Positions 7,721-13,834 of a stretch of 16,232 bases of DNA are shown here, piece after piece. Source of the DNA: a bacterium UBP3_UBA6266. Lineage in GTDB: Bacteria > Auribacterota > UBA6266. The stretch spans positions 1-16,232 of the forward strand of contig DJVC01000042.1 of the NCBI GenBank assembly GCA_002440765.1, in the 5' to 3' direction. The notes beneath the pieces were generated by a model. That model was not told the DNA's origin. It searched no databases and saw only the letters and a list, made by a program, of their open reading frames with translations. How positions within the stretch are numbered: the stretch's first letter is position 1; each line of letters starts with the position of its first letter. A program made the translations under genes and the position numbers.

Positions 7721-8530
7721 TTAATCTTCTTTTCTCAGGAGATGTAAAATATTTTCTTTTGTAAACACGCCCATATCCTCCGGGCGTTCAAGGAAATTCT
7801 CCGCGTCTTTCTTTACCTTTGACCAATCCACCTTGTTTGCCACTCCAAGAACAACGTTCCGCCATGTTTTTTCCGTAGGAAATTCCTTTTTCCATCCCGT
7901 CTGTTTTAGCGCATTGTTCAATTGGACAATATTCGGCGTAATGCCAAACCATTTTGACAAATACCAGCCAAGGTCAAAATAGTCACGCCCCTTTGTGTAT
8001 TCTCTGCTAAGGACAGCGTGCACCTTGCCCGCAAACAGAGAACCCTTCTCATATGTTAAAAAAGAAAGAGGAAAATACTTGTTCACAATCATCGTTTCGG
8101 TAACCGCCCCCTTTGGAGGATTGGTGTCAACCTCAATTTTGATGGAAATATTATGTTCAGCAAAAGCTGAAATGCCAGCGTCTTTCATCAGCCCGCCAAT
8201 CTTCACAAAAGCCGAATTTACAATCTTTTGGTCATTAAACTTCACACCAACCTTGTATCCGGCAAGAGACAATTCTTCCTTGATTTTCCTCATAAGCTCC
8301 GCAAATGCCGGTCCTTTAATATTCTCCGCCGAAAAATCGAGGTCTTCGGAAAAACGAGGAAGCCTGTGTAGAAAACGCAAAGCGGTTCCTCCCACAAACG
8401 CTAAATTTGAAAACGCGCCATTGTCATGCATTACCCTAAGAATATAAGCTTGCAGGTACTCGCGCATTACATTTAATTTAGCGTTCATCCCGCTTTGTTT
8501 AGCGGCAAGTTCCAATACATAATCTTTCAT
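7721..8530 (-). CDS. abiEii: AbiEii/AbiGii-family nucleotidyltransferase toxin
   Basis: The 269-residue protein has the motifs of the AbiEii family (PF08843), a DNA-polymerase-beta-like nucleotidyltransferase. Motif I is FVGGTALRFLHRLPRFSEDL (45-64), which supplies the GG-T-A-L loop and the S-x-D-L-D acidic pair (Asp63, Asp65). Motif II is IKIEVDTNP (130-138), with the third acidic residue. Motif III is KVHAVLSREYTKGRDYFDLG (169-188), with Lys180 and Asp183/Asp186. All expected catalytic positions are present, so the toxin looks intact. In studied homologues it is the toxin of a bacteriostatic type IV toxin-antitoxin system giving abortive phage infection, by transferring nucleotides (to tRNA in related toxins). 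It starts inside the last codons of abiEi (ATGA overlap), so the two are co-translated. The target here is not established. Confidence 0.9.
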   Translation of the reverse strand: MKDYVLELAAKQSGMNAKLNVMREYLQAYILRVMHDNGAFSNLAFVGGTALRFLHRLPRFSEDLDFSAENIKGPAFAELMRKIKEELSLAGYKVGVKFNDQKIVNSAFVKIGGLMKDAGISAFAEHNISIKIEVDTNPPKGAVTETMIVNKYFPLSFLTYEKGSLFAGKVHAVLSREYTKGRDYFDLGWYLSKWFGITPNIVQLNNALKQTGWKKEFPTEKTWRNVVLGVANKVDWSKVKKDAENFLERPEDMGVFTKENILHLLRKED

Positions 8531-9165
8531 AATGTTTTCTCTTCGTCCTTGTATGACTCTATATATTTATTAACTTCCTTCGCAGCGCGCAAAATACCCG
8601 CACTTTTAAACTTTTTTGCGTAAGCAAACAGCTTATCTTTATTTATTTTCGCGACACTCTGAAGCCGTAAACCTGTCAGATACGCCTGTGAAACTTTCAT
8701 TCCGTTAAGGTAGAATAGGTCAAGAAGAGCTTTTTCCGGAAAAGCGATAAAACCAGTTTGCCCATTTACCGTAACTGAAGAATACCCCCAAAAAAGCGGT
8801 TTCTTGATATGCCTGTACGCAAAAACCCCCGCTTCTGAGACAAACCTACCCTGTCTTTTTGTTGTCAGGGACGTAAAAACAGGCACAGCCTCGGGAATAA
8901 GCCCGTGATATTCCAACGCTTTTTCCATGCTGATATACGACGGCCTCTTCAGCAAAGATGCCAGATACGGTTCATAAAGCGTTGTCCTGCAATATGGTTC
9001 CGCAAAAAGATAGATGCCTCTTTTTGCCTGAATGAGCTTTTTTGTTTTTACCCAACGGCTGAGTTGGACTTTTAGCGTCCGGGAATTGGCCGCCCCTGCT
9101 GTAAAGATATCCGTATCAATAACCGGAAGAATCGAATATTCATCTATAAACTTATCCCATTTCAT
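8527..9165 (-). CDS. abiEi: AbiEi-family antitoxin / transcriptional repressor
   Basis: This 212-residue protein has the two-part AbiEi layout. The N-terminal winged helix-turn-helix (about 8-55) includes a recognition-type helix LKVQLSRWVKTKKLIQAKRG (31-50) followed by a wing GIYLF. The C-terminal domain has the familiar block PSYISMEKALEYHGLIPEAV (75-94), then VFTSLTTKRQGRF (96-108) and AFPEKALLDLFYL (141-153). In characterised systems AbiEi neutralises AbiEii without a stable complex and represses its own promoter by binding inverted repeats. The gene is first in the two-gene unit and overlaps the toxin gene by 4 bases. No clear Shine-Dalgarno precedes the ATG at 9165, so a very short leader is possible. 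Length and motifs suggest an intact protein. Confidence 0.88.
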   Translation of the reverse strand: MKWDKFIDEYSILPVIDTDIFTAGAANSRTLKVQLSRWVKTKKLIQAKRGIYLFAEPYCRTTLYEPYLASLLKRPSYISMEKALEYHGLIPEAVPVFTSLTTKRQGRFVSEAGVFAYRHIKKPLFWGYSSVTVNGQTGFIAFPEKALLDLFYLNGMKVSQAYLTGLRLQSVAKINKDKLFAYAKKFKSAGILRAAKEVNKYIESYKDEEKTL

Positions 9166-9166
9166 A

Positions 9167-9198
9167 GCGTTAATTTAACATATTTGCTAATATAACGC
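9167..9198 (-). promoter_or_regulatory. Possible abiE promoter with autoregulatory inverted repeat
   Basis: Just upstream of the abiEi start, GCGTTA (9167-9172) and TAACGC (9193-9198) form an inverted repeat separated by 20 bases. A tighter one, GTTAA-T-TTAAC, occupies 9169-9179. A TATATT hexamer on the minus strand (9189-9194) lies inside the outer arms and could be the -10 box; the -35 region is weak. Known AbiEi repressors bind such repeats, so this is a plausible operator, inferred from position only. Confidence 0.35.
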
Positions 9199-9239
9199 AA
9201 TAGAAAATTTTCTTCACCAAAATACCCTACTTGTTTTCA

Positions 9240-9263
9240 TTAATTAGGGACACATCCCATTTT
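9240..9263 (+). repeat. Left inverted repeat of the RAYT-type element
   Basis: A 24-bp end with core AGGGACACATCCC is the exact reverse complement of 9968-9991. Its last base is the last base of the transposase stop codon. The same sequence with one substitution recurs at 7619-7642. Confidence 0.9.
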
Positions 9264-9931
9264 TATCCTTTATTCTTTGGCCTTCCCCTTGGCCGAGTAT
9301 TCATTGTAATCCCTAATGTGTTAACAATCTGGTTGATAAATCCTTCTGTTCCCATAGGCTTGCCCATGTAAGTAGACTTTTTAATTACTTCCACATCATT
9401 CTTATCATCAGGAGAATTTAAAAATTCTATGTACTCTTTTCTTTCGATAAGATTCTGCCAAATTGGTTCAATGAAACCATCTTGCTGATCTGCAGTGCCA
9501 CATCCTGCGCTAGACCATAGATATTGATTTGGTTCGCTTACTATTTTTGCACGAACAGGGTTACGTTCTATATATCGACACACTGACAAAAGATACCTTT
9601 CTTTATCCACCAACGCAGAGTGAAATCTGCACTCCCATAATCTACCTGTCCGTTTATATTTTTTATTAACGTATTGCGTATATCTAAGGCTTAATTTCTG
9701 CATGGTCCTAGCGAGAGAATATTCATATTGGGGAACAAATAAAATATGGATATGGTTATCCATCAAGCAATAGGCATGTATTTTGCAACCGCAATCCAAA
9801 CTATACTTCTTCAATAATTTAAGATACTGTTTTCTATCTGCATCGTCAAAAAATATCGCCTGCTTGTTGTTCCCCCGCTGAACAACATGATGAGGATATT
9901 CTGCAACTACTATTCTTGCTATTCGCGGCAT
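9263..9931 (-). CDS. REP-associated tyrosine transposase (Y1_Tnp, HUH family)
   Basis: The 222-residue protein begins MPRIARIVVAEYPHHVVQRG (1-20), the standard opening of RAYT/TnpA-REP proteins, then NNKQAIFFDDAD. The HUH metal-binding motif is H60-I61-H62 in CLMDNHIHIL. The following helix LSLRYTQYVNKKYKRTGRLW (80-99) contains the Tyr residues (Tyr84, Tyr87) among which the catalytic one should lie. RYIERNPVRAKIV (about 118-130) is also a family hallmark. These single-strand endonucleases cut and join DNA at palindromic repeats by a phosphotyrosine link. All key residues are present and the frame is complete, so it may be active. The C-terminus is basic (RPRGRPKNKG). It stands alone, opposite to no host gene and in the same direction as abiE. 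Confidence 0.92.
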   Translation of the reverse strand: MPRIARIVVAEYPHHVVQRGNNKQAIFFDDADRKQYLKLLKKYSLDCGCKIHAYCLMDNHIHILFVPQYEYSLARTMQKLSLRYTQYVNKKYKRTGRLWECRFHSALVDKERYLLSVCRYIERNPVRAKIVSEPNQYLWSSAGCGTADQQDGFIEPIWQNLIERKEYIEFLNSPDDKNDVEVIKKSTYMGKPMGTEGFINQIVNTLGITMNTRPRGRPKNKG

Positions 9932-9967
9932 GCAAAAACTATATTAAAAAAGTTCTGTTTAGTCAAG

Positions 9968-9991
9968 AAAATGGGATGTGTCCCTAATTAA
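9968..9991 (-). repeat. Right inverted repeat of the RAYT-type element
   Basis: Perfect reverse complement of 9240-9263 over 24 bases, located upstream of the transposase start. Outside it, 29 bases of purine-rich sequence separate it from the stop of the next gene; I see no target-site duplication. Confidence 0.9.
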
Positions 9992-10020
9992 AAGGGGAGA
10001 GGGAAGACCTCAACCTTATC

Positions 10021-10395
10021 CTACATCCTGTCATTTATCCTGCCGGCTATTTCCCTGACAAGGGCGTTGCCTTCGGAAGAGCTGTCCTGAACATTGATTT
10101 TGATGACAACAAGTTTATCGTCTTCTTCCTCTATTATCACTTTAACTTCCGTGTCGTTGACTTTCGCGTCGATTCTGGCGGCGTTTTTGTTCTTATACTT
10201 TATTTCGCCTATTTTTTTCAGGACACCGTACGCGGCGGACCATGCCCTGTAGAACTTTACTTCTTTTTCCAGTACGGCTGTGCTTTTATCTATGGTAATG
10301 CGGCCGATTTTATCGGTATCTTTCGCAAAAAGCCCCGCCACAGAGTTGGTGGCAAGAAAACAGGCGATAATGAAGATAACAAATATTTTTTTCAT
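10021..10395 (-). CDS. Small exported protein, DUF3568-like
   Basis: This 124-residue protein starts with a signal sequence: MKK, hydrophobic core IFVIFIIACFLATNSVAGLF and likely cleavage near A20 or A24. The mature part follows a pattern of strand, helix (YRAWSAAYGVLKKIGEIKYK), then three strands with alternating polar residues (ARIDAKVNDTEVKVIIEEED, KLVVIKINVQD) and a C-terminal helix (NALVREIAGRINDRM). That order resembles DUF3568-type periplasmic proteins, of unknown function; I hold this only as a resemblance. IIAC (9-12) could be a lipobox, but hydrophobic residues continue past the Cys. A purine-rich site (GAAGGGGG) precedes the ATG. The C-terminal 25 codons of a second copy survive at 7544-7618. 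Confidence 0.65.
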   Translation of the reverse strand: MKKIFVIFIIACFLATNSVAGLFAKDTDKIGRITIDKSTAVLEKEVKFYRAWSAAYGVLKKIGEIKYKNKNAARIDAKVNDTEVKVIIEEEDDKLVVIKINVQDSSSEGNALVREIAGRINDRM

Positions 10396-10493
10396 CTTTT
10401 CCCCCTTCTAAAAATCTTTTTACTCTGTTAATATGAGATTCAATATCAAACCCGGATTTAATTCCATAGATTTTACCAAAAACAGCCATCTGT
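10396..10493 (-). other. Gap between purF-like gene and small exported protein gene
   Basis: The 98 bases hold the ribosome site of the exported-protein gene and perhaps a promoter (a TTGATA hexamer is present but without a convincing -10 at correct distance). A 59-codon frame starts at 10489, four bases after the purF-like stop, and runs out of frame into the exported-protein gene, ending at 10310. It has no ribosome site and matches nothing I know, so I do not call it a gene. No terminator hairpin is visible. Confidence 0.4.
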
Positions 10494-11918
10494 TCACAGG
10501 CAACCGGAACATTGGTTTTTTTGGGGACATTCCCCCGTCCAGCAGTGAAGGCATATTTTCTCGCGGGGCAAACCGATGGCTTTCACCATATCGCCAACCG
10601 TCTGATACCTGAGGGTTGTAACTTCAAGGTCTTTGGCTATCCAATCAACCATTTTTTTGTATTTAGGGGATGAACTGTCCGTGTATTCTTTCACGTCTTC
10701 AAGGTCATGCCCTTCAATGCTCCTGATGGCTTTTCGCGTGGCAAGCTCGTGAATAGTCCTTGTAGAGCGGTTGAATTTGCAGGTAAACATCAGAGGCGGA
10801 CACGCGGGGCGGACATGGACTTCCTTTGCTCCCGCGTCCCATAACTTTTTAACCGTATAGTTCTTCAGCTGTGTGCCCCTGACAATCGAATCATCGCATA
10901 TAACAATCCTGTTACCGTCTATAATATCTTTTATCGCGATAAGCTTCATCCTGGCGACCAGGTCTCTCGTTTCCTGGGAAGGAGGCGTGTAGCTTCTCCC
11001 GTAGCCGGGCGTATACTTTACAAGCGCTCTCCTGAAAGGCTTGCCCGACTCCATGGAATAACCTATCGCGTGGGCCGTTCCCGAATCGGGAACACCCGAT
11101 ACCGCATCGATTTTCAGGTCTTTATCGTGTTTCGCGAGAAACCTGCCGCATCTTTCCCTGACGGTTTCGGCGTTTATTCCCTCGTAACTTGAAGCCGGAA
11201 AACCCGTGTATATCCATAAGAACGCGCATATCTGGTTAATTTTACCGGGCTCTTTTTTCTGTATCATATCCCCTTCATTCAGAAGCATTATTTCTCCGGG
11301 CCCGAGATATTTGACTATACTGAAACCGCTGTTTAGAAACGCTATCGTTTCCGATGTAACCGCCATAGCGTCTTCACTTTGCCCGACCACAAGAGGCGTA
11401 TACCCAAAGCGGTCCCTGGCGGCGTAAACCCCGTCTTTATTAAGCAGAAGAAGCGAACAGGAACCTGTTATCGAATCAAAAACATTTTCAATGCCGTCAA
11501 CAATGCTTTTCCCCTGATTTATCAGTTTGGCCACAAGTTCGGTCTGGTTAACGTTGCCCTTCCTGAACTCGCTGAAGGAAATACCTTTTTCCATAAGTTT
11601 CTCCGCGAGTTCGTTCGCGTTTTCAACCAACCCGTTCATAACCACACAGAAAGCGCCGAACTTCGAGTTAAGGTATATGGGCTGTTCTTCAAAAGCGCTT
11701 ATCACGCCTATTCCCTTATTGCCTTTCATAGATCTCGCGTCATCGTAGAACTTGGCTTTGAACTGGCTCTGGCTTATATTATGTATCTGACGCGTAAAAT
11801 CATCTCCGAGGACGGCTAAACCGCCGTATTCGGTTCCCAGATGAGAATGATAATCTGTGCCGTAAAATAAAGTGTCGGTACAGTTTTTCTTAGAAACTAC
11901 TCCGAAAACACCGCTCAC
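10494..11918 (-). CDS. purF: PurF-like amidophosphoribosyltransferase, glutaminase residues changed
   Basis: The 474-residue protein has the two PurF domains. The C-terminal phosphoribosyltransferase half looks intact: GVPDSGTAHAIGY (275-287), KYTPGYGRSYTPPSQETR (301-318), and the PRPP loop VICDDSIVRGT (339-349). Cys231, Cys380, Cys456 and Cys459 fall where Bacillus-type PurF binds a 4Fe-4S cluster. The N-terminal Ntn-amidotransferase half is divergent: residue 2 is Ser instead of the nucleophilic Cys (start GTG-AGC), the HRGQ-type motif reads HLGT, Ser74 stands at the glutamine-binding Arg, and Gln125 replaces the binding Asp; only Asn95-Gly96 of the oxyanion site remains. The usual product is phosphoribosylamine, first step of purine synthesis; here glutamine use is doubtful. 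I recall PurF-like proteins with an MSG-type start in other phyla, so this may be a divergent subfamily rather than a damaged enzyme. Confidence 0.85.
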   Translation of the reverse strand: MSGVFGVVSKKNCTDTLFYGTDYHSHLGTEYGGLAVLGDDFTRQIHNISQSQFKAKFYDDARSMKGNKGIGVISAFEEQPIYLNSKFGAFCVVMNGLVENANELAEKLMEKGISFSEFRKGNVNQTELVAKLINQGKSIVDGIENVFDSITGSCSLLLLNKDGVYAARDRFGYTPLVVGQSEDAMAVTSETIAFLNSGFSIVKYLGPGEIMLLNEGDMIQKKEPGKINQICAFLWIYTGFPASSYEGINAETVRERCGRFLAKHDKDLKIDAVSGVPDSGTAHAIGYSMESGKPFRRALVKYTPGYGRSYTPPSQETRDLVARMKLIAIKDIIDGNRIVICDDSIVRGTQLKNYTVKKLWDAGAKEVHVRPACPPLMFTCKFNRSTRTIHELATRKAIRSIEGHDLEDVKEYTDSSSPKYKKMVDWIAKDLEVTTLRYQTVGDMVKAIGLPREKICLHCWTGECPQKNQCSGCL

Positions 11919-11922
11919 GTTG

Positions 11923-11930
11923 CCTCCTTT
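11923..11930 (-). promoter_or_regulatory. Strong ribosome binding site fixing the GTG start of the purF-like gene
   Basis: AAAGGAGG lies 4 bases before the GTG at 11918. It shows that Ser really is the second residue and that no upstream start supplying a Cys has been missed. Confidence 0.85.
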
Positions 11931-11942
11931 TATTAATGAATG

Positions 11943-12056
11943 TCAAACCTCAACAGGAAGTCTTATAGTAAAGGCGCTGCATTCAACGATGATATCTTTG
12001 GCCGAAACAAACCCGCAACCCCTTATTTTTACAAGTCCCGTAAAAATCCCGGGCAT
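11943..12056 (-). other. Possible 37-codon frame between EamA and purF-like genes
   Basis: Between the EamA stop (12070) and the purF-like ribosome site lies a short open frame starting MPGIFTGLVKIRGCGFV and ending RLPVEV. It runs in operon direction, 13 bases after the EamA gene and 24 before the next start. It has no clear Shine-Dalgarno and no family I recognise, so it may be leader sequence only. Otherwise the 151-base gap shows no terminator or riboswitch that I can identify. Confidence 0.2.
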
Positions 12057-12069
12057 AAAAACCCAATTC

Positions 12070-12489
12070 TCACTTCAAAAGGCAAATACCGCTGACAACC
12101 AGTATGACACCGATTATTTTTGTGACGGTAATCGCTTCGCCGAATATAATCACTCCCAGAATAAACGTTACCAGCGGGAAGGAACCCGCGATGGGAACGA
12201 TTTTGGAAGCTTCCCCGGCGCTGAGGGCCTTATAGTATATCATCTGCCCCACTATACTCGCGAAGAATCCGCCGAGCATAATATAGACTATAGCCCTGAT
12301 ATTGGGCACCGTAAAAGTCCTGAACATAGAAGGTTTAGCCAGGAACATAACCATACCGGCAAGAAAAACCGATAACGCCCTTATGAAAACACCTTCATAG
12401 ACGGGTATATTCTTTAATCCGGCTTTTTCCAGGATAGGACAGATACCCCAGACAAGCGCCGCCAGTAAAGCCAAATATACAGCCTTCAT
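12070..12489 (-). CDS. Single-domain EamA (DMT superfamily) transporter
   Basis: This protein of 139 residues has about five membrane helices, starting MKAVYLALLAALVWGICPIL. One EamA repeat is present, with the typical ending AGSFPLVTFILGVIIFGEAI, then an I-I-G-V-x-L-x-x-x-G-I closing helix. Usual EamA carriers have two repeats and about 300 residues, so this matches the short five-helix subgroup and should work as a dimer. I chose ATG 12489 over the longer frame (ATG 12519) because GAGAGGG lies at proper distance and the extra ten residues (SYVDREGKN) are polar. It lies 31 bases after the preceding gene in a compact operon. The substrate (metabolite or drug export) is unknown. Confidence 0.8.
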   Translation of the reverse strand: MKAVYLALLAALVWGICPILEKAGLKNIPVYEGVFIRALSVFLAGMVMFLAKPSMFRTFTVPNIRAIVYIMLGGFFASIVGQMIYYKALSAGEASKIVPIAGSFPLVTFILGVIIFGEAITVTKIIGVILVVSGICLLK

Positions 12490-12520
12490 ATTTTTACCCT
12501 CTCGGTCAACATAAGACAAC

Positions 12521-13288
12521 CTATTCTCCCAAATGCCTTACAACACCTATACTGCGGGGTATTACAATATCCGCTTTCTCGGGGTTCTTATCGTTCAAAA
12601 GCTTAAACTCAGCATCCATTAATTCAATAAATTCCGCCGTATAGTCCCGCAGGATGCCTGAAAATTCGCGCTTTTTTGAATCCAGCATATAAGAGACCAC
12701 AACGCGTTTTCCGATATGCCTCTCCAAAACATGTTCATAAGACATCCCTATACCCGAAACCACCTGGCCCTGTATCTGAGAAACATATTTTTCCTGTCCC
12801 GATAAAAATTTTCCTGCCGGGACAGCGGTTTTGATTTTACCGACAAACAAAGCAGATATTTCCATAATGGAGTCTTTTATCGTGCCGAATATATTTCTCG
12901 TGTTTCTCGAGATGCGATGGAACAGACCCGGGTGATAGGTTTTCTTAAGTATGATATCCCTCTTTTTGCTCTCTTCCGCGTTAAGCCGGCCAAGAAACCT
13001 GACCAGCATAAGAATACCGGCGAATTCATTCTTATATATAATATAACTTGTTTCTATGTGATTGTCTTTTTCGTCCCTGTAAATATCGGGATAAAAAAGT
13101 TCAAGAGATGAATGTTCGGCCTTTAACCTGCCCCATATAGTCTTCATATCTTTGGTTATAACTGTAACGGAAGCGCCGGAGAAATGCTTGAGGCACCTGT
13201 CTTTCAAGCGGCCTTTTATAAACGCGCCGATGAAAGTCGCGGCCACTATAAAAATAATCGTTATCGCGAAAGTATCCTGCATAACCAT
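12521..13288 (-). CDS. Membrane-anchored protein with possible Sm-like modules
   Basis: I do not recognise this 255-residue protein as a named family. It has one N-terminal membrane helix (about 6-24), then soluble sequence. Two segments look like small beta-barrels of Sm/LSm type: ASVTVITKDMKTIWGRLKAE (39-58) and GKRVVVSYMLDSKKREFSGI (193-212), the latter followed by LRDYTAEFIELMDAEF. In Sm proteins such strands (G-K-x-V-x-V ... G-x-L-x-x-Y-D-x-x-x-x-L) pack into one barrel; this is pattern resemblance only. The middle (110-190) is basic and helical. Start is ATG 13288, three bases after the PilZ-gene stop (ATG 13282 also possible). Its steady pairing with a membrane PilZ protein would suggest a shared envelope role. 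Confidence 0.6.
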   Translation of the reverse strand: MVMQDTFAITIIFIVAATFIGAFIKGRLKDRCLKHFSGASVTVITKDMKTIWGRLKAEHSSLELFYPDIYRDEKDNHIETSYIIYKNEFAGILMLVRFLGRLNAEESKKRDIILKKTYHPGLFHRISRNTRNIFGTIKDSIMEISALFVGKIKTAVPAGKFLSGQEKYVSQIQGQVVSGIGMSYEHVLERHIGKRVVVSYMLDSKKREFSGILRDYTAEFIELMDAEFKLLNDKNPEKADIVIPRSIGVVRHLGE

Positions 13289-13291
13289 TGA

Positions 13292-13831
13292 TTAGAAGAA
13301 ATGTTCGGAAACAAATTCAGCCAGTTTGGATTCTTCTTCCTCTGTGGGTTTTAAAAACGCGACGGCTATCTCATAAAATCCGAGGTCAGAATGTTTATCC
13401 ACTCTGATGATTTTACCGTTAAGTTCAAGCGAATACTCTTTATTGCTTGTTTCAATCGTCAGGTGAAGAAACATACCTGCCGAAAGTTTTTCCTTCACTT
13501 TAAAAAGGACTCCCGAAGCGCTGATATTGGCGGTATATCCTTTCTTTGTACCGTCCCCCGCGGAAACTATCCTTTCGCCCTCCTTTTTTACACAATACAG
13601 GCTGCAGAAAAGAGGGTATTCCTGATGGTCTACAATTTTATATTTTATTGAAGTGCCGACCGGAATACGGACATATCTTCTTCTTTCTTTTGAAGCGTTT
13701 TTAGATATTTTTATAATAGTTTCGCCCTGTTTTGCGGGCTTAAGAAAAAAAGCAATCAACAATACCGCTGAAACAGCGAATAACACAATGCCTGTCAGGA
13801 ACACTACCTGTTGAGTGCTGATGTTTTCCAT
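13292..13831 (-). CDS. Membrane-anchored PilZ-domain protein (c-di-GMP binding)
   Basis: The 179-residue protein has one N-terminal membrane helix (about 9-30) followed by a cytoplasmic PilZ domain (about 48-175). Both c-di-GMP motifs are present: R51-R52-Y-V-R55 (RxxxR) and N102-I-S-A-S-G107 (D/NxSxxG). Strands LELNGKIIRV (135-144) and YEIAVAFL (153-160) complete the barrel, and a final helix EEEESKLAEFVSEHF closes it. A 40-residue insertion (about 62-98, with two Cys) sits between the motifs. It would sense cyclic di-GMP at the membrane; the partner is unknown. It begins 3 bases after the rsmB stop, with its ribosome site inside rsmB, so it belongs to the fmt-rsmB transcript. Confidence 0.85.
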   Translation of the reverse strand: MENISTQQVVFLTGIVLFAVSAVLLIAFFLKPAKQGETIIKISKNASKERRRYVRIPVGTSIKYKIVDHQEYPLFCSLYCVKKEGERIVSAGDGTKKGYTANISASGVLFKVKEKLSAGMFLHLTIETSNKEYSLELNGKIIRVDKHSDLGFYEIAVAFLKPTEEEESKLAEFVSEHFF

Positions 13832-13834
13832 ATG

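Larger units (their letters stand above)
7619..9991. mobile_element. Candidate composite unit carrying abiE between transposon ends
   Basis: The lone end at 7619 and the far end of the complete element (9968-9991) face each other as inverted repeats around abiEi/abiEii and the transposase gene, spanning about 2.37 kb. If the transposase recognises these outer ends, the whole block could move together. No target duplication is visible, which is expected for this type of single-strand transposase. The alternative is two independent insertions that happen to flank a resident toxin-antitoxin pair; the sequence alone cannot decide. Confidence 0.35.
9240..9991 (-). mobile_element. Complete RAYT-type (Y1/HUH) element, 752 bp
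   Basis: One transposase gene is enclosed by 24-bp perfect inverted repeats (9240-9263 and 9968-9991). The left repeat abuts the transposase stop codon; the right one lies 36 bases upstream of its start. Each repeat itself holds a short palindrome, GGGA-CACA-TCCC, that could fold as a hairpin in single-stranded DNA, the substrate form used by HUH transposases. Classic IS200/IS605 members lack terminal inverted repeats, while REP-associated transposases are flanked by palindromic repeats, so this fits the latter group better. A second partial copy lies at 7619-7657. Confidence 0.75.

Noticed and set aside
7995..8447. Long open frame on the plus strand inside abiEii (about 150 codons)
   Set aside because: It lies wholly antisense to a gene with all catalytic motifs of its family, has no ribosome site and encodes no recognisable domain.
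10360..10395. Lipoprotein signal (IIAC) in the small exported protein
   Set aside because: The h-region before the Cys is short and hydrophobic residues continue after it, which fits an ordinary signal peptide better; left open.
11943..12056. Resemblance of the small frame (IFTGLV) to the N-terminus of riboflavin synthase
   Set aside because: The match is only a few residues long and the rest of the riboflavin synthase repeat is absent.
11919..12069. Purine-type riboswitch before the purF-like gene
   Set aside because: I could not find the three-way-junction pairing or conserved core in the 151-base gap, and the gene is inside an operon.
11872..12375. Plus-strand open frame of about 167 codons across the EamA gene and the start of the purF-like gene
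   Set aside because: It is antisense to two well supported genes, low in domain signal and rich in residues typical of a mirror frame.
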